Position numbers and translations under genes: made by a program. The notes beneath the pieces were generated by a model. The model was not told the origin of the DNA and made no database searches. It was given only the letters and a program-made list of their open reading frames with translations. Shown in pieces: positions 7,925 through 16,815 of a stretch of 64,000 nucleotides of DNA (positions are counted from its first letter, which is position 1; the number at the start of each line of letters is the position of its first letter). This DNA comes from Pseudomonas sp. NFACC02 (GTDB lineage: Bacteria > Pseudomonadota > Gammaproteobacteria > Pseudomonadales > Pseudomonadaceae), in NCBI RefSeq assembly GCF_900110765.1, contig NZ_FOEO01000006.1, positions 62,001 to 126,000 of the forward strand. Direction: 5' to 3'.

Positions 7925-9703
7925 ATGGCTGAAGCCGTCGCCGATAACGTACCCGCCAAAACGGGTGCGACAGGAAGCAAACCACCGATGTTCGGTTTGG
8001 CGTTCCTGCAAAATCTGTCCGAGATGACCATGCTGCGGCAGGTCGGCCTCATGGTCGGTCTGGCTGCAAGCGTGGCGATTGGTTTTGCCGTCGTGCTTTG
8101 GTCGCAACAACCGGACTACAAGCCGCTTTATGGCAGTCTTTCCGGCATGGACACCAAGCAGGTGATGGACACGTTGGCACAAGCCGACATTCCGTACACC
8201 GTTGAGCCGAACTCCGGTGCCTTGCTGGTCAAGTCCGAGGACCTGGCCCGTGCGCGTATCAAGCTGGCCGGTGCCGGCATCGCGCAGACCGACGGCAACG
8301 TCGGCTTCGAGATTCTCGACAAGGACCAGGGGCTGGGCACCAGCCAGTTCATGGAAGCCACGCGCTATCGCCGTGGCCTGGAAGGCGAACTGGCACGCAC
8401 CATTTCGAGCCTGAACAACATCAAGGCTGCTCGTGTACACCTGGCGATTCCGAAAAGCTCGGTGTTCGTTCGTGATGATCGCAAACCCACCGCTTCGGTG
8501 CTGGTGGAGATGTATGCCGGTCGCACCCTTGAGCCGGGCCAGGTGATGGCCATCGTCAACCTGGTGGCGACCAGTGTGCCGGAACTGACCAAATCCCAGG
8601 TCACCGTCGTCGACCAGAAAGGCAACCTGCTGTCCGATCAGGTGGAAAACTCCGAGCTGACCATGGCCGGCAAGCAGTTCGACTACACCCGTCGCATGGA
8701 AACCATGCTCACGCAACGCGTGCAGAACATTCTGCAGCCGGTGCTGGGCAATGACCGTTACAAGGCTGAGGTTTCGGCGGACCTTGACTTCAGTGCGGTG
8801 GAATCCACCGCCGAAAGCTTCAACCCCGACCAGCCGGCGCTGCGCAGTGAGCAGACCACCACGGAACAACGCTCCAGCGGCAGCGGTCCGCAAGGCGTTC
8901 CGGGGGCACTGAGCAACCAGCCACCCGGCCCGGCGACTGCACCGCAGAACGCCACCGCCGCTGCAGGCGGTGCCGCAGGCCCGATCGCCCCTGGCCAGCC
9001 GCTGCTGGACGCCAACGGTCAGCAGATCATGGACCCGGCCACTGGTCAGCCAATGCTGGCGCCATACCCGGCGGACAAGCGTAACCAGTCGACCAAGAAC
9101 TTTGAGCTGGACCGTTCCATCAGTCACACCAAGCAACAGCAAGGCAAGATCAATCGCCTTTCCGTTGCCGTCGTCGTGGACGATCAGGTAAAGGTGAACC
9201 CGGCCAATGGTGAAACCACCACGGTGCCGTGGACCGCTGACCAGTTGGCGCGCTTCACCCGGCTGGTGCAGGACGCCGTGGGCTTCGACGCCAGCCGTGG
9301 CGACAGCGTCAGTGTGATCAACGTGCCGTTCTCGACCGATCGTGGCGAAGTGATTCCGGACATTCCGTTCTACTCTCAACCGTGGTTCTGGGACATCGTC
9401 AAACAGGCCATGGGTGTGTTGTTCATCCTGGTGCTGGTGTTCGGTGTGCTGCGTCCGGTGCTGAACAACATCACCAATCCGAAGAGCAAGCACGCTGACG
9501 GTGACGTCGAACTGGGCGGCATGGTCGGTCTGGACGGTGAACTGGCGAACGACCGCGTGAGTCTGGGCGGTCCGCAAAGCATTCTGCTGCCTAGCCCGAG
9601 CGAGGGTTATGACGCGCAGCTCAACGCAATCAAGAGCCTGGTGGCTGAAGACCCGGCTCGTGTGGCTCAGGTCGTAAAAGAGTGGATCAACACAGATGAG
9701 TGA
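7925..9703 (+). CDS. fliF: Flagellar MS-ring protein FliF
   Basis: This 592-residue inner-membrane ring protein has one membrane helix near the N-terminus (about 38-59, VGLMVGLAASVAIGFAVVLW) and one near residue 495 (VLFILVLVFGVLRPVL). The periplasmic region between them holds ring-building motifs similar to the secretion-ring YscJ/EscJ fold and a Pro/Gly/Ala-rich linker around 315-375. The C-terminal cytoplasmic tail (VVKEWINTDE) is the FliG-binding segment. It forms the base onto which the C-ring, export gate and rod assemble. The stop overlaps fliG by eight bases, which supports coupled synthesis of the MS-ring and C-ring proteins. Confidence 0.97.
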   Translation: MAEAVADNVPAKTGATGSKPPMFGLAFLQNLSEMTMLRQVGLMVGLAASVAIGFAVVLWSQQPDYKPLYGSLSGMDTKQVMDTLAQADIPYTVEPNSGALLVKSEDLARARIKLAGAGIAQTDGNVGFEILDKDQGLGTSQFMEATRYRRGLEGELARTISSLNNIKAARVHLAIPKSSVFVRDDRKPTASVLVEMYAGRTLEPGQVMAIVNLVATSVPELTKSQVTVVDQKGNLLSDQVENSELTMAGKQFDYTRRMETMLTQRVQNILQPVLGNDRYKAEVSADLDFSAVESTAESFNPDQPALRSEQTTTEQRSSGSGPQGVPGALSNQPPGPATAPQNATAAAGGAAGPIAPGQPLLDANGQQIMDPATGQPMLAPYPADKRNQSTKNFELDRSISHTKQQQGKINRLSVAVVVDDQVKVNPANGETTTVPWTADQLARFTRLVQDAVGFDASRGDSVSVINVPFSTDRGEVIPDIPFYSQPWFWDIVKQAMGVLFILVLVFGVLRPVLNNITNPKSKHADGDVELGGMVGLDGELANDRVSLGGPQSILLPSPSEGYDAQLNAIKSLVAEDPARVAQVVKEWINTDE

Positions 9704-10715
9704 TAGTCGTGCTGCTGCGGTCAAACTGACCCGAGTTGATAAGGCTGCGATCCTGCTGCTCACCCTGGGTGAGACGGATGCTGCGCAAGTGTTGCGTCAC
9801 ATGGGCCCTAAAGAGGTTCAGCGTGTCGGCGTGGCCATGGCGCAAATGCGCAATGTGCACCGCGAGCAGGTCGAGCAGGTGATGAGCGAGTTCGTCGACG
9901 TCGTCGGGGACCAGACTGGCGTCGGCATCGGCTCGGACGGCTACATTCGCAAGATGCTCACGCAGGCATTGGGCGAAGACAAGGCCAACGGCCTCATCGA
10001 CCGGATCCTGCTAGGTGGCAATACCAGCGGCCTGGACAGCCTGAAGTGGATGGAGCCGCGCGCTGTCGCGGACGTCATCCGCTACGAGCACCCGCAGATT
10101 CAGGCCATCGTCGTCGCCTATCTGGACGCCGACCAGGCCGGTGAGGTGCTGAGCCATTTCGACCACAAGGTGCGGCTGGACATCATCCTGCGCGTCTCCT
10201 CGTTGAACACCGTGCAGCCAGCGGCATTGAAAGAATTGAACCAGATCCTCGAGAAGCAGTTCTCGGGCAACGCCAACACGTCGCGTACCACCCTTGGCGG
10301 TATCAAGCGTGCCGCGGACATCATGAACTTCCTCGACAGCTCGATCGAAGGCCAGCTCATGGATTCGATCCGCGAAGTGGACGAAGACCTGTCGACGCAG
10401 ATCGAAGACCTCATGTTCGTCTTCAACAACCTGTCCGATGTCGACGATCGTGGCATTCAGGCCTTGCTGCGCGAAGTGTCCTCCGATGTGCTGGTCCTGG
10501 CACTCAAGGGATCGGACGACGCCATCAAGGAAAAGATTTTCAAGAACATGTCCAAACGTGCCGCCGAGCTGCTGCGCGACGATCTGGAGGCCAAAGGCCC
10601 GGTTCGCGTCAGCGACGTGGAAGCTGCCCAGAAAGAGATCCTCACCATTGCCCGTCGTATGGCGGAGGCCGGGGAGATCGTGCTCGGCGGCAAAGGTGGC
10701 GAGGAAATGATTTAA
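9696..10715 (+). CDS. fliG: Flagellar motor switch protein FliG
   Basis: This 339-residue protein matches full-length FliG: an N-terminal domain that binds FliF (KAAILLLTLGETDAAQVLRH), a middle domain with the EHPQIQAIVVAYL segment that contacts FliM, and a C-terminal domain with the charged torque helix (DDRGIQALLREVSSDVLVLA, ALKGSD). Charged residues in that helix interact with the stator loops. It overlaps fliF and is followed by fliH after a short gap. Confidence 0.97.
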   Translation: MSDSRAAAVKLTRVDKAAILLLTLGETDAAQVLRHMGPKEVQRVGVAMAQMRNVHREQVEQVMSEFVDVVGDQTGVGIGSDGYIRKMLTQALGEDKANGLIDRILLGGNTSGLDSLKWMEPRAVADVIRYEHPQIQAIVVAYLDADQAGEVLSHFDHKVRLDIILRVSSLNTVQPAALKELNQILEKQFSGNANTSRTTLGGIKRAADIMNFLDSSIEGQLMDSIREVDEDLSTQIEDLMFVFNNLSDVDDRGIQALLREVSSDVLVLALKGSDDAIKEKIFKNMSKRAAELLRDDLEAKGPVRVSDVEAAQKEILTIARRMAEAGEIVLGGKGGEEMI

Positions 10716-10730
10716 CAGTAGGTGCAGTCG

Positions 10731-11549
10731 ATGTTCAGCTCCGATAAAGAAGCACCCAGCGAGCTCATCCGCGCCAAGGATCTGCGCGGGTTGGATGTCT
10801 GGGCCTTGCCCAGCTTCGACCCTGAGGTGCAGGCGCCAGAGCCTGAACCGGTGGCCGAAGAGCCGGAGCCTGCCGAAAGCGAAGAAGTGCCGCTGGAAGA
10901 AGTCCAGCCACTGACCCTGGAAGAGTTGGAAAGCATCCGCCAGGACGCCTACAACGAAGGTTTCGCCATTGGTGAAAAGGAAGGTTTTCACAGCACGCAG
11001 CTCAAGGTGCGTCAGGAGGCGGAAGTCGCCCTGACCGCCAAGCTGGAGAGCCTGGAAACCTTGATGACGCACCTGTTCGAGCCCATCGCCGATCAGGACG
11101 CGCAGATCGAAAAATCGCTGATTCAACTGGTCGAGCACCTCGCTCGCGAAGTGATCCAGCGTGAATTGAAAACCGATTCCAGCCAGATCGGCAAAGTCCT
11201 GCAGGACGCGTTGCGCCTGCTGCCGATGGGCGCCAACAACGTGCGCATTCTGGTCAACTCGCAGGATTTCGCTCAAGTCAAAGCGCTGCGTGAACGCCAT
11301 GAAGAAAGCTGGCGCATTCTTGAGGATGACACCTTGCAGCCGGGCGGTTGCCGGGTCGAAACCGAACACAGCCGCATCGATGCCACCGTCGAGACACGCT
11401 TGAGCGTGGCGATTGCCAAGATGTTCGATCAGTTGCACGAACAGGCCCTGCACCCGGCTGCGCCGGACGTCAGTGTCGACCTCGAAGCGGCGATCAAAAG
11501 TGCCGAAGACGTGATGCAGAAGCACGCGGACGCCTCCGATGCGTCTTGA
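10731..11549 (+). CDS. fliH: Flagellar export ATPase regulator FliH
   Basis: This 272-residue protein has an acidic Pro/Glu-rich N-terminal part (about 25-60), a helical stalk, and a C-terminal domain (about 100-250) with [20 protein letters not shown] and the following VLVN-type strands typical of FliH/HrpE-type stators. FliH dimers bind FliI, restrain ATPase activity and dock it to FliN at the C-ring. I favour ATG 10731; a GTG nine bases earlier is in frame, but the AGTAGGTG ribosome-binding site fits the ATG. The 3' end overlaps fliI by 11 bases. Confidence 0.93.
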   Translation: MFSSDKEAPSELIRAKDLRGLDVWALPSFDPEVQAPEPEPVAEEPEPAESEEVPLEEVQPLTLEELESIRQDAYNEGFAIGEKEGFHSTQLKVRQEAEVALTAKLESLETLMTHLFEPIADQDAQIEKSLIQLVEHLAREVIQRELKTDSSQIGKVLQDALRLLPMGANNVRILVNSQDFAQVKALRERHEESWRILEDDTLQPGGCRVETEHSRIDATVETRLSVAIAKMFDQLHEQALHPAAPDVSVDLEAAIKSAEDVMQKHADASDAS

Positions 11550-12897
11550 TCGCACCAGCTTCGGCAAGCGCCTGAGCACCTACGCCGATGCGATCAAGCT
11601 GCCGATTCAGCCGGTGGTCGAAGGGCGCCTGTTGCGGATGGTCGGCCTGACGCTTGAAGCCGAAGGGCTGCGCGCCGCCATGGGCAGCCGCTGTGTCGTG
11701 ATCAACGACGACAGCCATCACCCGGTGGAAGTCGAAGCCGAAGTCATGGGGTTTGCCGGCGGCAAGGTCTTTCTGATGCCGGTGGGCAGTGTGGCCGGGA
11801 TCGCCCCGGGCGCACGCGTGGTGCCGTTACCAGACACCGGGCGCTTGCCGATGGGCATGACCATGCTCGGCCGCGTGCTCGATGGCGCCGGTCGTCCACT
11901 GGATGGCAAGGGCGGTATGAAAGCCGAGGACTGGGTGCCGCTGGACGGGCCGACCATCAACCCGCTCAAACGCGACCCGATCAGCGTGCCGCTGGACGTG
12001 GGTATTCGGTGCATCAACGGGTTGTTGACGGTCGGGCGCGGCCAGCGTCTGGGGCTGTTCGCCGGTACCGGCGTGGGCAAGAGTGTGCTGCTCGGCATGA
12101 TGACCCGCTTCACCGAGGCCGACATCATCGTCGTCGGGTTGATCGGTGAACGGGGCCGTGAGGTGAAGGAGTTCATCGAACACATCCTTGGCGAGGAGGG
12201 CCTCAAACGGTCGGTGGTCGTGGCGTCACCCGCGGACGACGCGCCGTTGATGCGTTTGCGCGCGGCCATGTACTGCACGCGCATTGCCGAATATTTCCGC
12301 GACAAGGGCAAGAACGTCCTGCTGCTGATGGACTCTCTGACCCGTTTCGCCCAGGCCCAGCGGGAAATTGCCCTCGCCATCGGCGAACCCCCGGCGACCA
12401 AGGGCTATCCGCCTTCGGTGTTCGCCAAGCTGCCAAAACTGGTGGAGCGGGCGGGTAACGCCGAGAAGGGCGGAGGTTCGATCACGGCGTTCTATACCGT
12501 TCTGTCCGAAGGCGACGACCAACAGGACCCGATCGCCGACTCGGCGCGGGGCGTGCTGGACGGGCACATCGTGCTGTCCCGGCGCCTGGCCGAGGAGGGG
12601 CATTACCCGGCCATCGACATCGAAGCGTCCATCAGCCGGGTCATGCCGTCGGTGGTCGATCCGCAGCACATGGTGCAGGCGCAGTATTTCAAGCAGCTGT
12701 GGTCGCGCTATCAGCAAAGCCGCGACTTGATCAGCGTCGGCGCTTATGTGGCCGGCGGTGATCGCGAAACCGACCTCGCCATCAACTTGCAACCGCAGCT
12801 GGTGCAGTACCTGCGTCAGGGGCTGCACGACAACGAAAGCATGCAAAGCAGCGAGGCTCAGTTGGCGAAGATCTTCAATCCTCAGGGCGGGAGCTGA
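11539..12897 (+). CDS. fliI: Flagellum-specific ATPase FliI
   Basis: This 452-residue protein is of the F1-ATPase beta/type III secretion ATPase family. The P-loop (AGTGVGKS) is near residue 175, the Walker B strand is [13 protein letters not shown], and the export-ATPase signature [18 protein letters not shown] follows. FliI forms a hexamer at the base of the export gate and energises substrate unfolding and entry with FliH and FliJ. The start is within the end of fliH, and the stop is six bases before fliJ. Confidence 0.97.
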   Translation: MRLDRTSFGKRLSTYADAIKLPIQPVVEGRLLRMVGLTLEAEGLRAAMGSRCVVINDDSHHPVEVEAEVMGFAGGKVFLMPVGSVAGIAPGARVVPLPDTGRLPMGMTMLGRVLDGAGRPLDGKGGMKAEDWVPLDGPTINPLKRDPISVPLDVGIRCINGLLTVGRGQRLGLFAGTGVGKSVLLGMMTRFTEADIIVVGLIGERGREVKEFIEHILGEEGLKRSVVVASPADDAPLMRLRAAMYCTRIAEYFRDKGKNVLLLMDSLTRFAQAQREIALAIGEPPATKGYPPSVFAKLPKLVERAGNAEKGGGSITAFYTVLSEGDDQQDPIADSARGVLDGHIVLSRRLAEEGHYPAIDIEASISRVMPSVVDPQHMVQAQYFKQLWSRYQQSRDLISVGAYVAGGDRETDLAINLQPQLVQYLRQGLHDNESMQSSEAQLAKIFNPQGGS

Positions 12898-12903
12898 TAG
12901 GTC

Positions 12904-13353
12904 ATGGCCCAGAGCCGCGCGGCACGTCTGGCTCCCGTCGTGGACATGGCGGAAAAGGCCGAGAAAACCGCCGTCCAGCGCCTGGGGCATTTTCAGGGGC
13001 AGGTCCGGCTGGCCGAGGCCAAGCTGGGCGATCTGGAAAGGTTTCGTTCCGACTACCAGCAGCAGTGGATCGATAAAGGCGCGCATGGCGTGTCGGGTCA
13101 GTGGCTGATGAACTATCAGCGCTTTCTCAATCAACTGGAAACGGCGGTCAGTCAGCAACGTCAGAGTCTGGCCTGGCACCAGAACAACGTGAACAAGGCG
13201 CGTGACGAATGGCAGAAGGCCTATGCGCGGGTCGAGGGTTTGCGCAAGCTGGTGCAGCGGTATATCGATGAGGCGCGTGCGCTGGAGGACAAGCGCGAGC
13301 AAAAGCTGCTGGATGAGCTGTCGCAGCGGTTGCCTCGGCATGAGGCGTTTTGA
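12904..13353 (+). CDS. fliJ: Flagellar export protein FliJ
   Basis: This 149-residue, highly charged protein is predicted to be almost entirely a coiled coil (for example AEKTAVQRLGHFQGQVRLAE and NKARDEWQKAYARVEGLRKL). FliJ is the central stalk of the FliI hexamer and links it to FlhA. It is the last gene of the fliE operon. A composite repeat region follows instead of another gene. Confidence 0.93.
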   Translation: MAQSRAARLAPVVDMAEKAEKTAVQRLGHFQGQVRLAEAKLGDLERFRSDYQQQWIDKGAHGVSGQWLMNYQRFLNQLETAVSQQRQSLAWHQNNVNKARDEWQKAYARVEGLRKLVQRYIDEARALEDKREQKLLDELSQRLPRHEAF

Positions 13354-13407
13354 GGTTTTGGATCGTGTGTGGTCAGTTCTTTCGGTGGTGATTTTTGGGT
13401 TCTGGCT

Positions 13408-14130
13408 AACGCCAGAGCTGTTCCGCCTTCGGCGGATTACTTGAAAACCGGAATGCCGGACCATCCCCAATTGACCCGGGGTCCTGGCTCTCGCGGCATC
13501 CATGCCGCTAGGCCCACTGCGCATCGCCTGCGTTCAGCCTGCACCCAAGTCGCGTTTGGTGGTGTCTGGACTGTCGCGGACACGAACAACGCGGGCTGGA
13601 GCTAACGCTCTTCGCATTATTGGTTCGTGCATCTATCTCCCGCTCGCCACCCCCTAACCGTAGGAGCGTGGCTTGTCCCGCGATCTGCCGGGAACCGGCA
13701 GCAAGACCTGTGTATGCGGAGTGTCAGGCATGATTGAGTCGCCTGATTTTGCTACCGCTGCGCGGCAGATCGCGGGACAAGCCACGCTCCTACAGGCTCG
13801 GCGTCAGCCTGATATTTTCGCTCCTGCTCCTGCTCCTGCTCCTGCTCTGCTTTTGCTTTTCCTGCCTCGTCAGTCCAGACACCACAAAGCGCGACTTGGG
13901 TGCAGGCTGAACGCAGGCGGCGTGGAGTGGGTCGAGCGGCATGGATGCCGCGAGAGCGCCGTCAGGGCATGGATGCCCGTTCGGCGCGGGCCCACGGAGC
14001 GTCGCCGGAGCGAAGGAACCCGACGAAGTCGGGCCAAACCGGGAGTTCGGACCCTTGGTTACTTGGGGTCTTTTCAAGTAACCCGCCGAAGGCGGAACAG
14101 GTCTGGCGTTAGCCAGAATCAGGGCAAGCG
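13408..14130. repeat. Composite inverted-repeat element between fliJ and hsbA
   Basis: The 946-base gap 13354-14299 contains no convincing gene. The left arm (13408-13565) has CTGTTCCGCCTTCGGCGG and the CATGCCGCTAGGCCCACTGC region. It recurs in reverse complement as the right arm (13883-14130), which carries GCGACTTGGGTGCAGGCTGA and CGCCGAAGGCGGAAC. A REP pair lies between the arms. The left arm lacks about 100 bases present in the right arm. The same composite structure recurs at 24095-25305, and solo arms occur at 40478 and 53985. The ORFs that can be drawn through it follow the repeat, not the flagellar genes. Confidence 0.85.
13660..13793. repeat. REP pair inside the composite element
   Basis: GTAGGAGCGTGGCTTGTCCC at 13660 begins a 31-base arm that is repeated perfectly in inverse at 13763-13793. 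It is a distinct REP family from the one at 7342 and recurs at 24426 and 24863. Confidence 0.9.
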
Positions 14131-14157
14131 CCTGTTTACCAGGGTGGTGCGACAACC

Positions 14158-14205
14158 CGACTTTTCAAGTAACTCGCCGAAGGCGAAACAATCTGGCCGT
14201 TACGG
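14158..14205 (+). repeat. Second copy of the element end motif
   Basis: TTTTCAAGTAACTCGCCGAA at 14160 repeats the sequence seen at about 14080, 25262 and 53999. It suggests tandem or nested insertion of the repeat end next to the hsbA promoter region. Confidence 0.7.
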
Positions 14206-14231
14206 CGAATGTAAGCGCTGCAATCTTCCAT

Positions 14232-14260
14232 TTGCCCCTCCGCACAAGCAATGCTAAAAC
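14232..14260 (+). promoter_or_regulatory. Candidate sigma-70 promoter of hsbA
   Basis: TTGCCC, a 17-base spacer and TAAAAC lie 40 bases before the hsbA start, just to the right of the repeats. No sigma-54 or sigma-28 motif is visible here. The matches are partial, so this is tentative. Confidence 0.35.
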
Positions 14261-14299
14261 TTCAACCGTCTGACGTCGTTTCATATAAAGGATTTGTTC

Positions 14300-14602
14300 A
14301 TGTCAGTAACTTCCGATCGTTCACCAGACGAGCAGCAACTGACCATCAAGATCAAGGGACGCTTCGATTTCTCGACGCATCAGGACTTCCGCGGTGCTTA
14401 CGAAAAAGAAACCAAGGCCAAGCGTTACGTGGTCGATTTGAAAGAAACCAATTACCTCGACAGTTCTGCGTTAGGCATGCTTTTGCTGTTGCGCGATCAC
14501 GCCGGGGGCGAGCGGGCTGATGTGCGGTTGGAAAACTGCAGCGCAGACGTCGTCAAAATCCTCGCCATCTCCAACTTCTCCAAACTCTTCCGCATCGGCT
14601 GA
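14300..14602 (+). CDS. hsbA: HsbA anti-anti-sigma factor (STAS domain)
   Basis: This 100-residue single STAS-domain protein contains the signature ETNYLDSSALGMLLLLRD, in which Ser56 corresponds to the known phosphorylation site of Pseudomonas HsbA. In P. aeruginosa, unphosphorylated HsbA binds the anti-sigma factor FlgM and frees FliA, while phosphorylated HsbA interacts with the diguanylate cyclase HsbD, so it switches between swimming and sessile modes. ATG 14300 follows AAAGGA at good spacing. The stop overlaps the start of hsbR by one base. FlgM and HsbD are not in this window. Confidence 0.92.
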   Translation: MSVTSDRSPDEQQLTIKIKGRFDFSTHQDFRGAYEKETKAKRYVVDLKETNYLDSSALGMLLLLRDHAGGERADVRLENCSADVVKILAISNFSKLFRIG

Positions 14603-16314
14603 TGACGGGATCTGCGCCACCTGAGCGCCTGAAGATTCTCATCGCCGATGACAACGCCAGTGACCGCATGCTGCTCTCGGCGATTATCAGCCGTCAGGGG
14701 CATGAGGTGCTGAGCGCGAGCGATGGCGCCGAAGCGGTGGCGCTGTTCGAGCGTAATCGTCCGCAATTGGTGTTGATGGACGCGTTGATGCCGGTCATGG
14801 ACGGTTTCGAGGCGGCCCGGCGGATCAAGGAGCTGGCGGGCGAAGCGCTGGTGCCGATCATCTTCCTGACCTCGTTGACCGAAGGCGAAGGACTGGCCCG
14901 CTGCCTGGACGCCGGAGGGGACGATTTCGTTGCCAAGCCTTATAACCAAAGCGTGTTGGCGGCCAAGATCAACGCGATGAACCGCCTGCGACTGCTTCAG
15001 GAAACCGTCCTGCAGCAGCGTGATCTCATTGCCCGGCATCATAAGTACCTGCTCAACGAGCAGCGCGTGGCCAAGGCCGTGTTTGACCAGATCGCCCATT
15101 CCGGTTGCCTGAGCGCCCCGAATATCCGCTACCTGCAATCGCCTTACGCGTTGTTCAATGGCGATCTGCTGCTCGCCGCGTGGGCGCCCTCCGGCAACAT
15201 GCATGTGTTGCTGGGTGACTTTACCGGCCACGGCTTGCCGGCGGCGGTCGGGGCGATGCCGCTGGCCGAAGTGTTTTATGGCATGACGGCCAAAGGTTAC
15301 GGCTTGCCGGAGACCCTCCGCGAAATGAACGCCAAGCTCAAGCGCATCCTGCCGGTGGACATGTTCTGCTGTGCGGCGCTGATCAGCGTGAATTTCAAAC
15401 AGCACCTGGTGGAGGTCTGGAACGGGGGGCTGCCGGACGGGTATCTGCTGCATGCCGATGGTCGGCCGCATACCCCGCTGGTGTCAGCGCATCTGCCGTT
15501 GGGCGTGTTGAGCGCCAACAGTTTTGACGACAACACTCAGGTGTATCCCTTTGGTGCCGGCGATCGAGTGTTTCTGTTGTCCGACGGGGTGGTCGACAGC
15601 ACCGACGAAAGCGGTGAGATGTTTGGCACCCGCCGGCTGCAGAACGTATTCGTTTCCAACCGTAATCCCGCGATGTTGATCGAGGAAGTGCAATGGGCAT
15701 TGGCGCGTTTTCGCGGGCAAGTGCGTGATGACGTCAGCATGGTCGAAGTGGGCTTTACGCAGCCTGAATTGCTGGGGCCGCCCTCGGTTATTTACACCGA
15801 CAGTGGCGATTCGAGCCCGCTGGACTGGTCGGCGACGTTCGAATTCCGCGCGTCAACGCTCAAACGCTTCAATCCGCTGCCGTATCTCTTGCAACTGCTG
15901 CAGGAAGTTCACGGCCTGCGCCTGCAGAGCAGCGAGTTGTACATTGTGCTCTCCGAGCTCTACAGCAATGCGTTGGAGCATGGGGTGCTGGGGCTGGATT
16001 CGGCGCTTAAACGCGATGCCGAGGGTTTTGCGCTTTACTACCAGCAACGCGGCGAGCGTCTGGATGCACTGGACCGAGGATTCATCCGTTTTAATTTCCA
16101 GATAATCCCGGTCGGGCAGGGTGGTCGTCTCATCGTCGAAGTGCACGACAGCGGCAGTGGCTTCGACGCTCAGCAGGTCTTGTCGTTGCCGCCGGCGGTG
16201 GAACAGTTGTCCGGCCGTGGCCTGAGCCTGGTCCGGCAACTCAGCGACCGCTGCCAGTGGTCGCCGGATGGCCGTACAGCCTGTGTGGAGTTTGCCTGGA
16301 AGGGTCTGGCATAA
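14602..16314 (+). CDS. hsbR: HsbR response regulator with PP2C phosphatase and anti-sigma kinase domains
   Basis: This 570-residue, three-domain protein starts with a receiver domain (about 8-125; phospho-acceptor Asp60 in LVLMDALMPVMDG). An RsbU/SpoIIE-type PP2C phosphatase domain follows (about 180-385; DFTGHGLPAAVGAMPLAEVF and FLLSDGVVDSTDE). The C-terminus is an RsbW-like HATPase domain (about 420-570; IVLSELYSNALEHGVLGLD). Known HsbR phosphorylates HsbA in its resting state and dephosphorylates it when its own receiver is phosphorylated by HptB. The three genes are contiguous here, which supports a complete local module. Confidence 0.93.
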   Translation: MTGSAPPERLKILIADDNASDRMLLSAIISRQGHEVLSASDGAEAVALFERNRPQLVLMDALMPVMDGFEAARRIKELAGEALVPIIFLTSLTEGEGLARCLDAGGDDFVAKPYNQSVLAAKINAMNRLRLLQETVLQQRDLIARHHKYLLNEQRVAKAVFDQIAHSGCLSAPNIRYLQSPYALFNGDLLLAAWAPSGNMHVLLGDFTGHGLPAAVGAMPLAEVFYGMTAKGYGLPETLREMNAKLKRILPVDMFCCAALISVNFKQHLVEVWNGGLPDGYLLHADGRPHTPLVSAHLPLGVLSANSFDDNTQVYPFGAGDRVFLLSDGVVDSTDESGEMFGTRRLQNVFVSNRNPAMLIEEVQWALARFRGQVRDDVSMVEVGFTQPELLGPPSVIYTDSGDSSPLDWSATFEFRASTLKRFNPLPYLLQLLQEVHGLRLQSSELYIVLSELYSNALEHGVLGLDSALKRDAEGFALYYQQRGERLDALDRGFIRFNFQIIPVGQGGRLIVEVHDSGSGFDAQQVLSLPPAVEQLSGRGLSLVRQLSDRCQWSPDGRTACVEFAWKGLA

Positions 16315-16344
16315 TCCGGCGATTCTTGATCAAGGAGCGAGCAA

Positions 16345-16737
16345 GTGTCGGACGAACATGTGGATGTGAGCGTTCTCGGAACGTTGCGCGACGTGATGGA
16401 GGGCGAATACCCGGCCTTGCTCGACGTTTTCATCAAGGATTCGGAGAAGCGCGTCGGGGAGCTGAATCAGCTGATCAGCGCACCTGGCTTCTCGGCCGAG
16501 TCTGCAGCGCACCTGAAGCCGTTGGGCATGATGGCCCATAGTTTCAAAGGCAGCAGCGGGAACATGGGGGCTACTCGTCTGACTGAACTGTGCCGCTTGC
16601 TTGAAGAGCATGCGCGCAGTCAGGCTTCTGCCAGCAGTACGGTGATCAACCAACTGGTGCAGGCCATCACCGACGAATTCAGCGTGGTCCGGGATCTGTT
16701 CGATGTCGAATTGCAGGCCTGCGCGCATCGTCGTTAA
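16345..16737 (+). CDS. hptB: HptB histidine phosphotransfer protein
   Basis: This 130-residue single Hpt domain has the phospho-accepting His65 in MMAHSFKGSSGNMGA. In P. aeruginosa, HptB receives phosphate from several hybrid kinases and passes it to the HsbR receiver, linking Gac/Rsm control to motility. The start is GTG at 16345, with AAGGAGCG a few bases upstream. A Rsm-type sRNA candidate found in this window (56076) belongs to the same regulatory sphere, but no direct link is shown. Confidence 0.9.
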   Translation: MSDEHVDVSVLGTLRDVMEGEYPALLDVFIKDSEKRVGELNQLISAPGFSAESAAHLKPLGMMAHSFKGSSGNMGATRLTELCRLLEEHARSQASASSTVINQLVQAITDEFSVVRDLFDVELQACAHRR

Positions 16738-16763
16738 TCCCGCTTATCGCCGCGCCGCCGAAC

Positions 16764-16779
16764 TGGCCCGCCATTTGCT
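16764..16779 (+). promoter_or_regulatory. Sigma-54 promoter of fliK
   Basis: TGGCCC-GCCAT-TTGCT shows GG/GC spacing of ten and is 36 bases before the fliK start. Confidence 0.82.
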
Positions 16780-16815
16780 AGATCTCTGTGCAATCGTGCT
16801 CTTGCGGAGATCATC

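Noticed and set aside
7841..9763. Minus-strand open frame (640 codons) opposite fliF
   Set aside because: Shadow of fliF in high-GC DNA; no recognisable domain.
10011..11579. Minus-strand open frame (522 codons) opposite fliG-fliH
   Set aside because: Crosses two overlapping plus-strand genes and has the usual shadow composition.
13673..14257. 194-codon ORF between fliJ and hsbA
   Set aside because: It runs through the REP pair and composite repeat; the same translated segments occur at other repeat copies.
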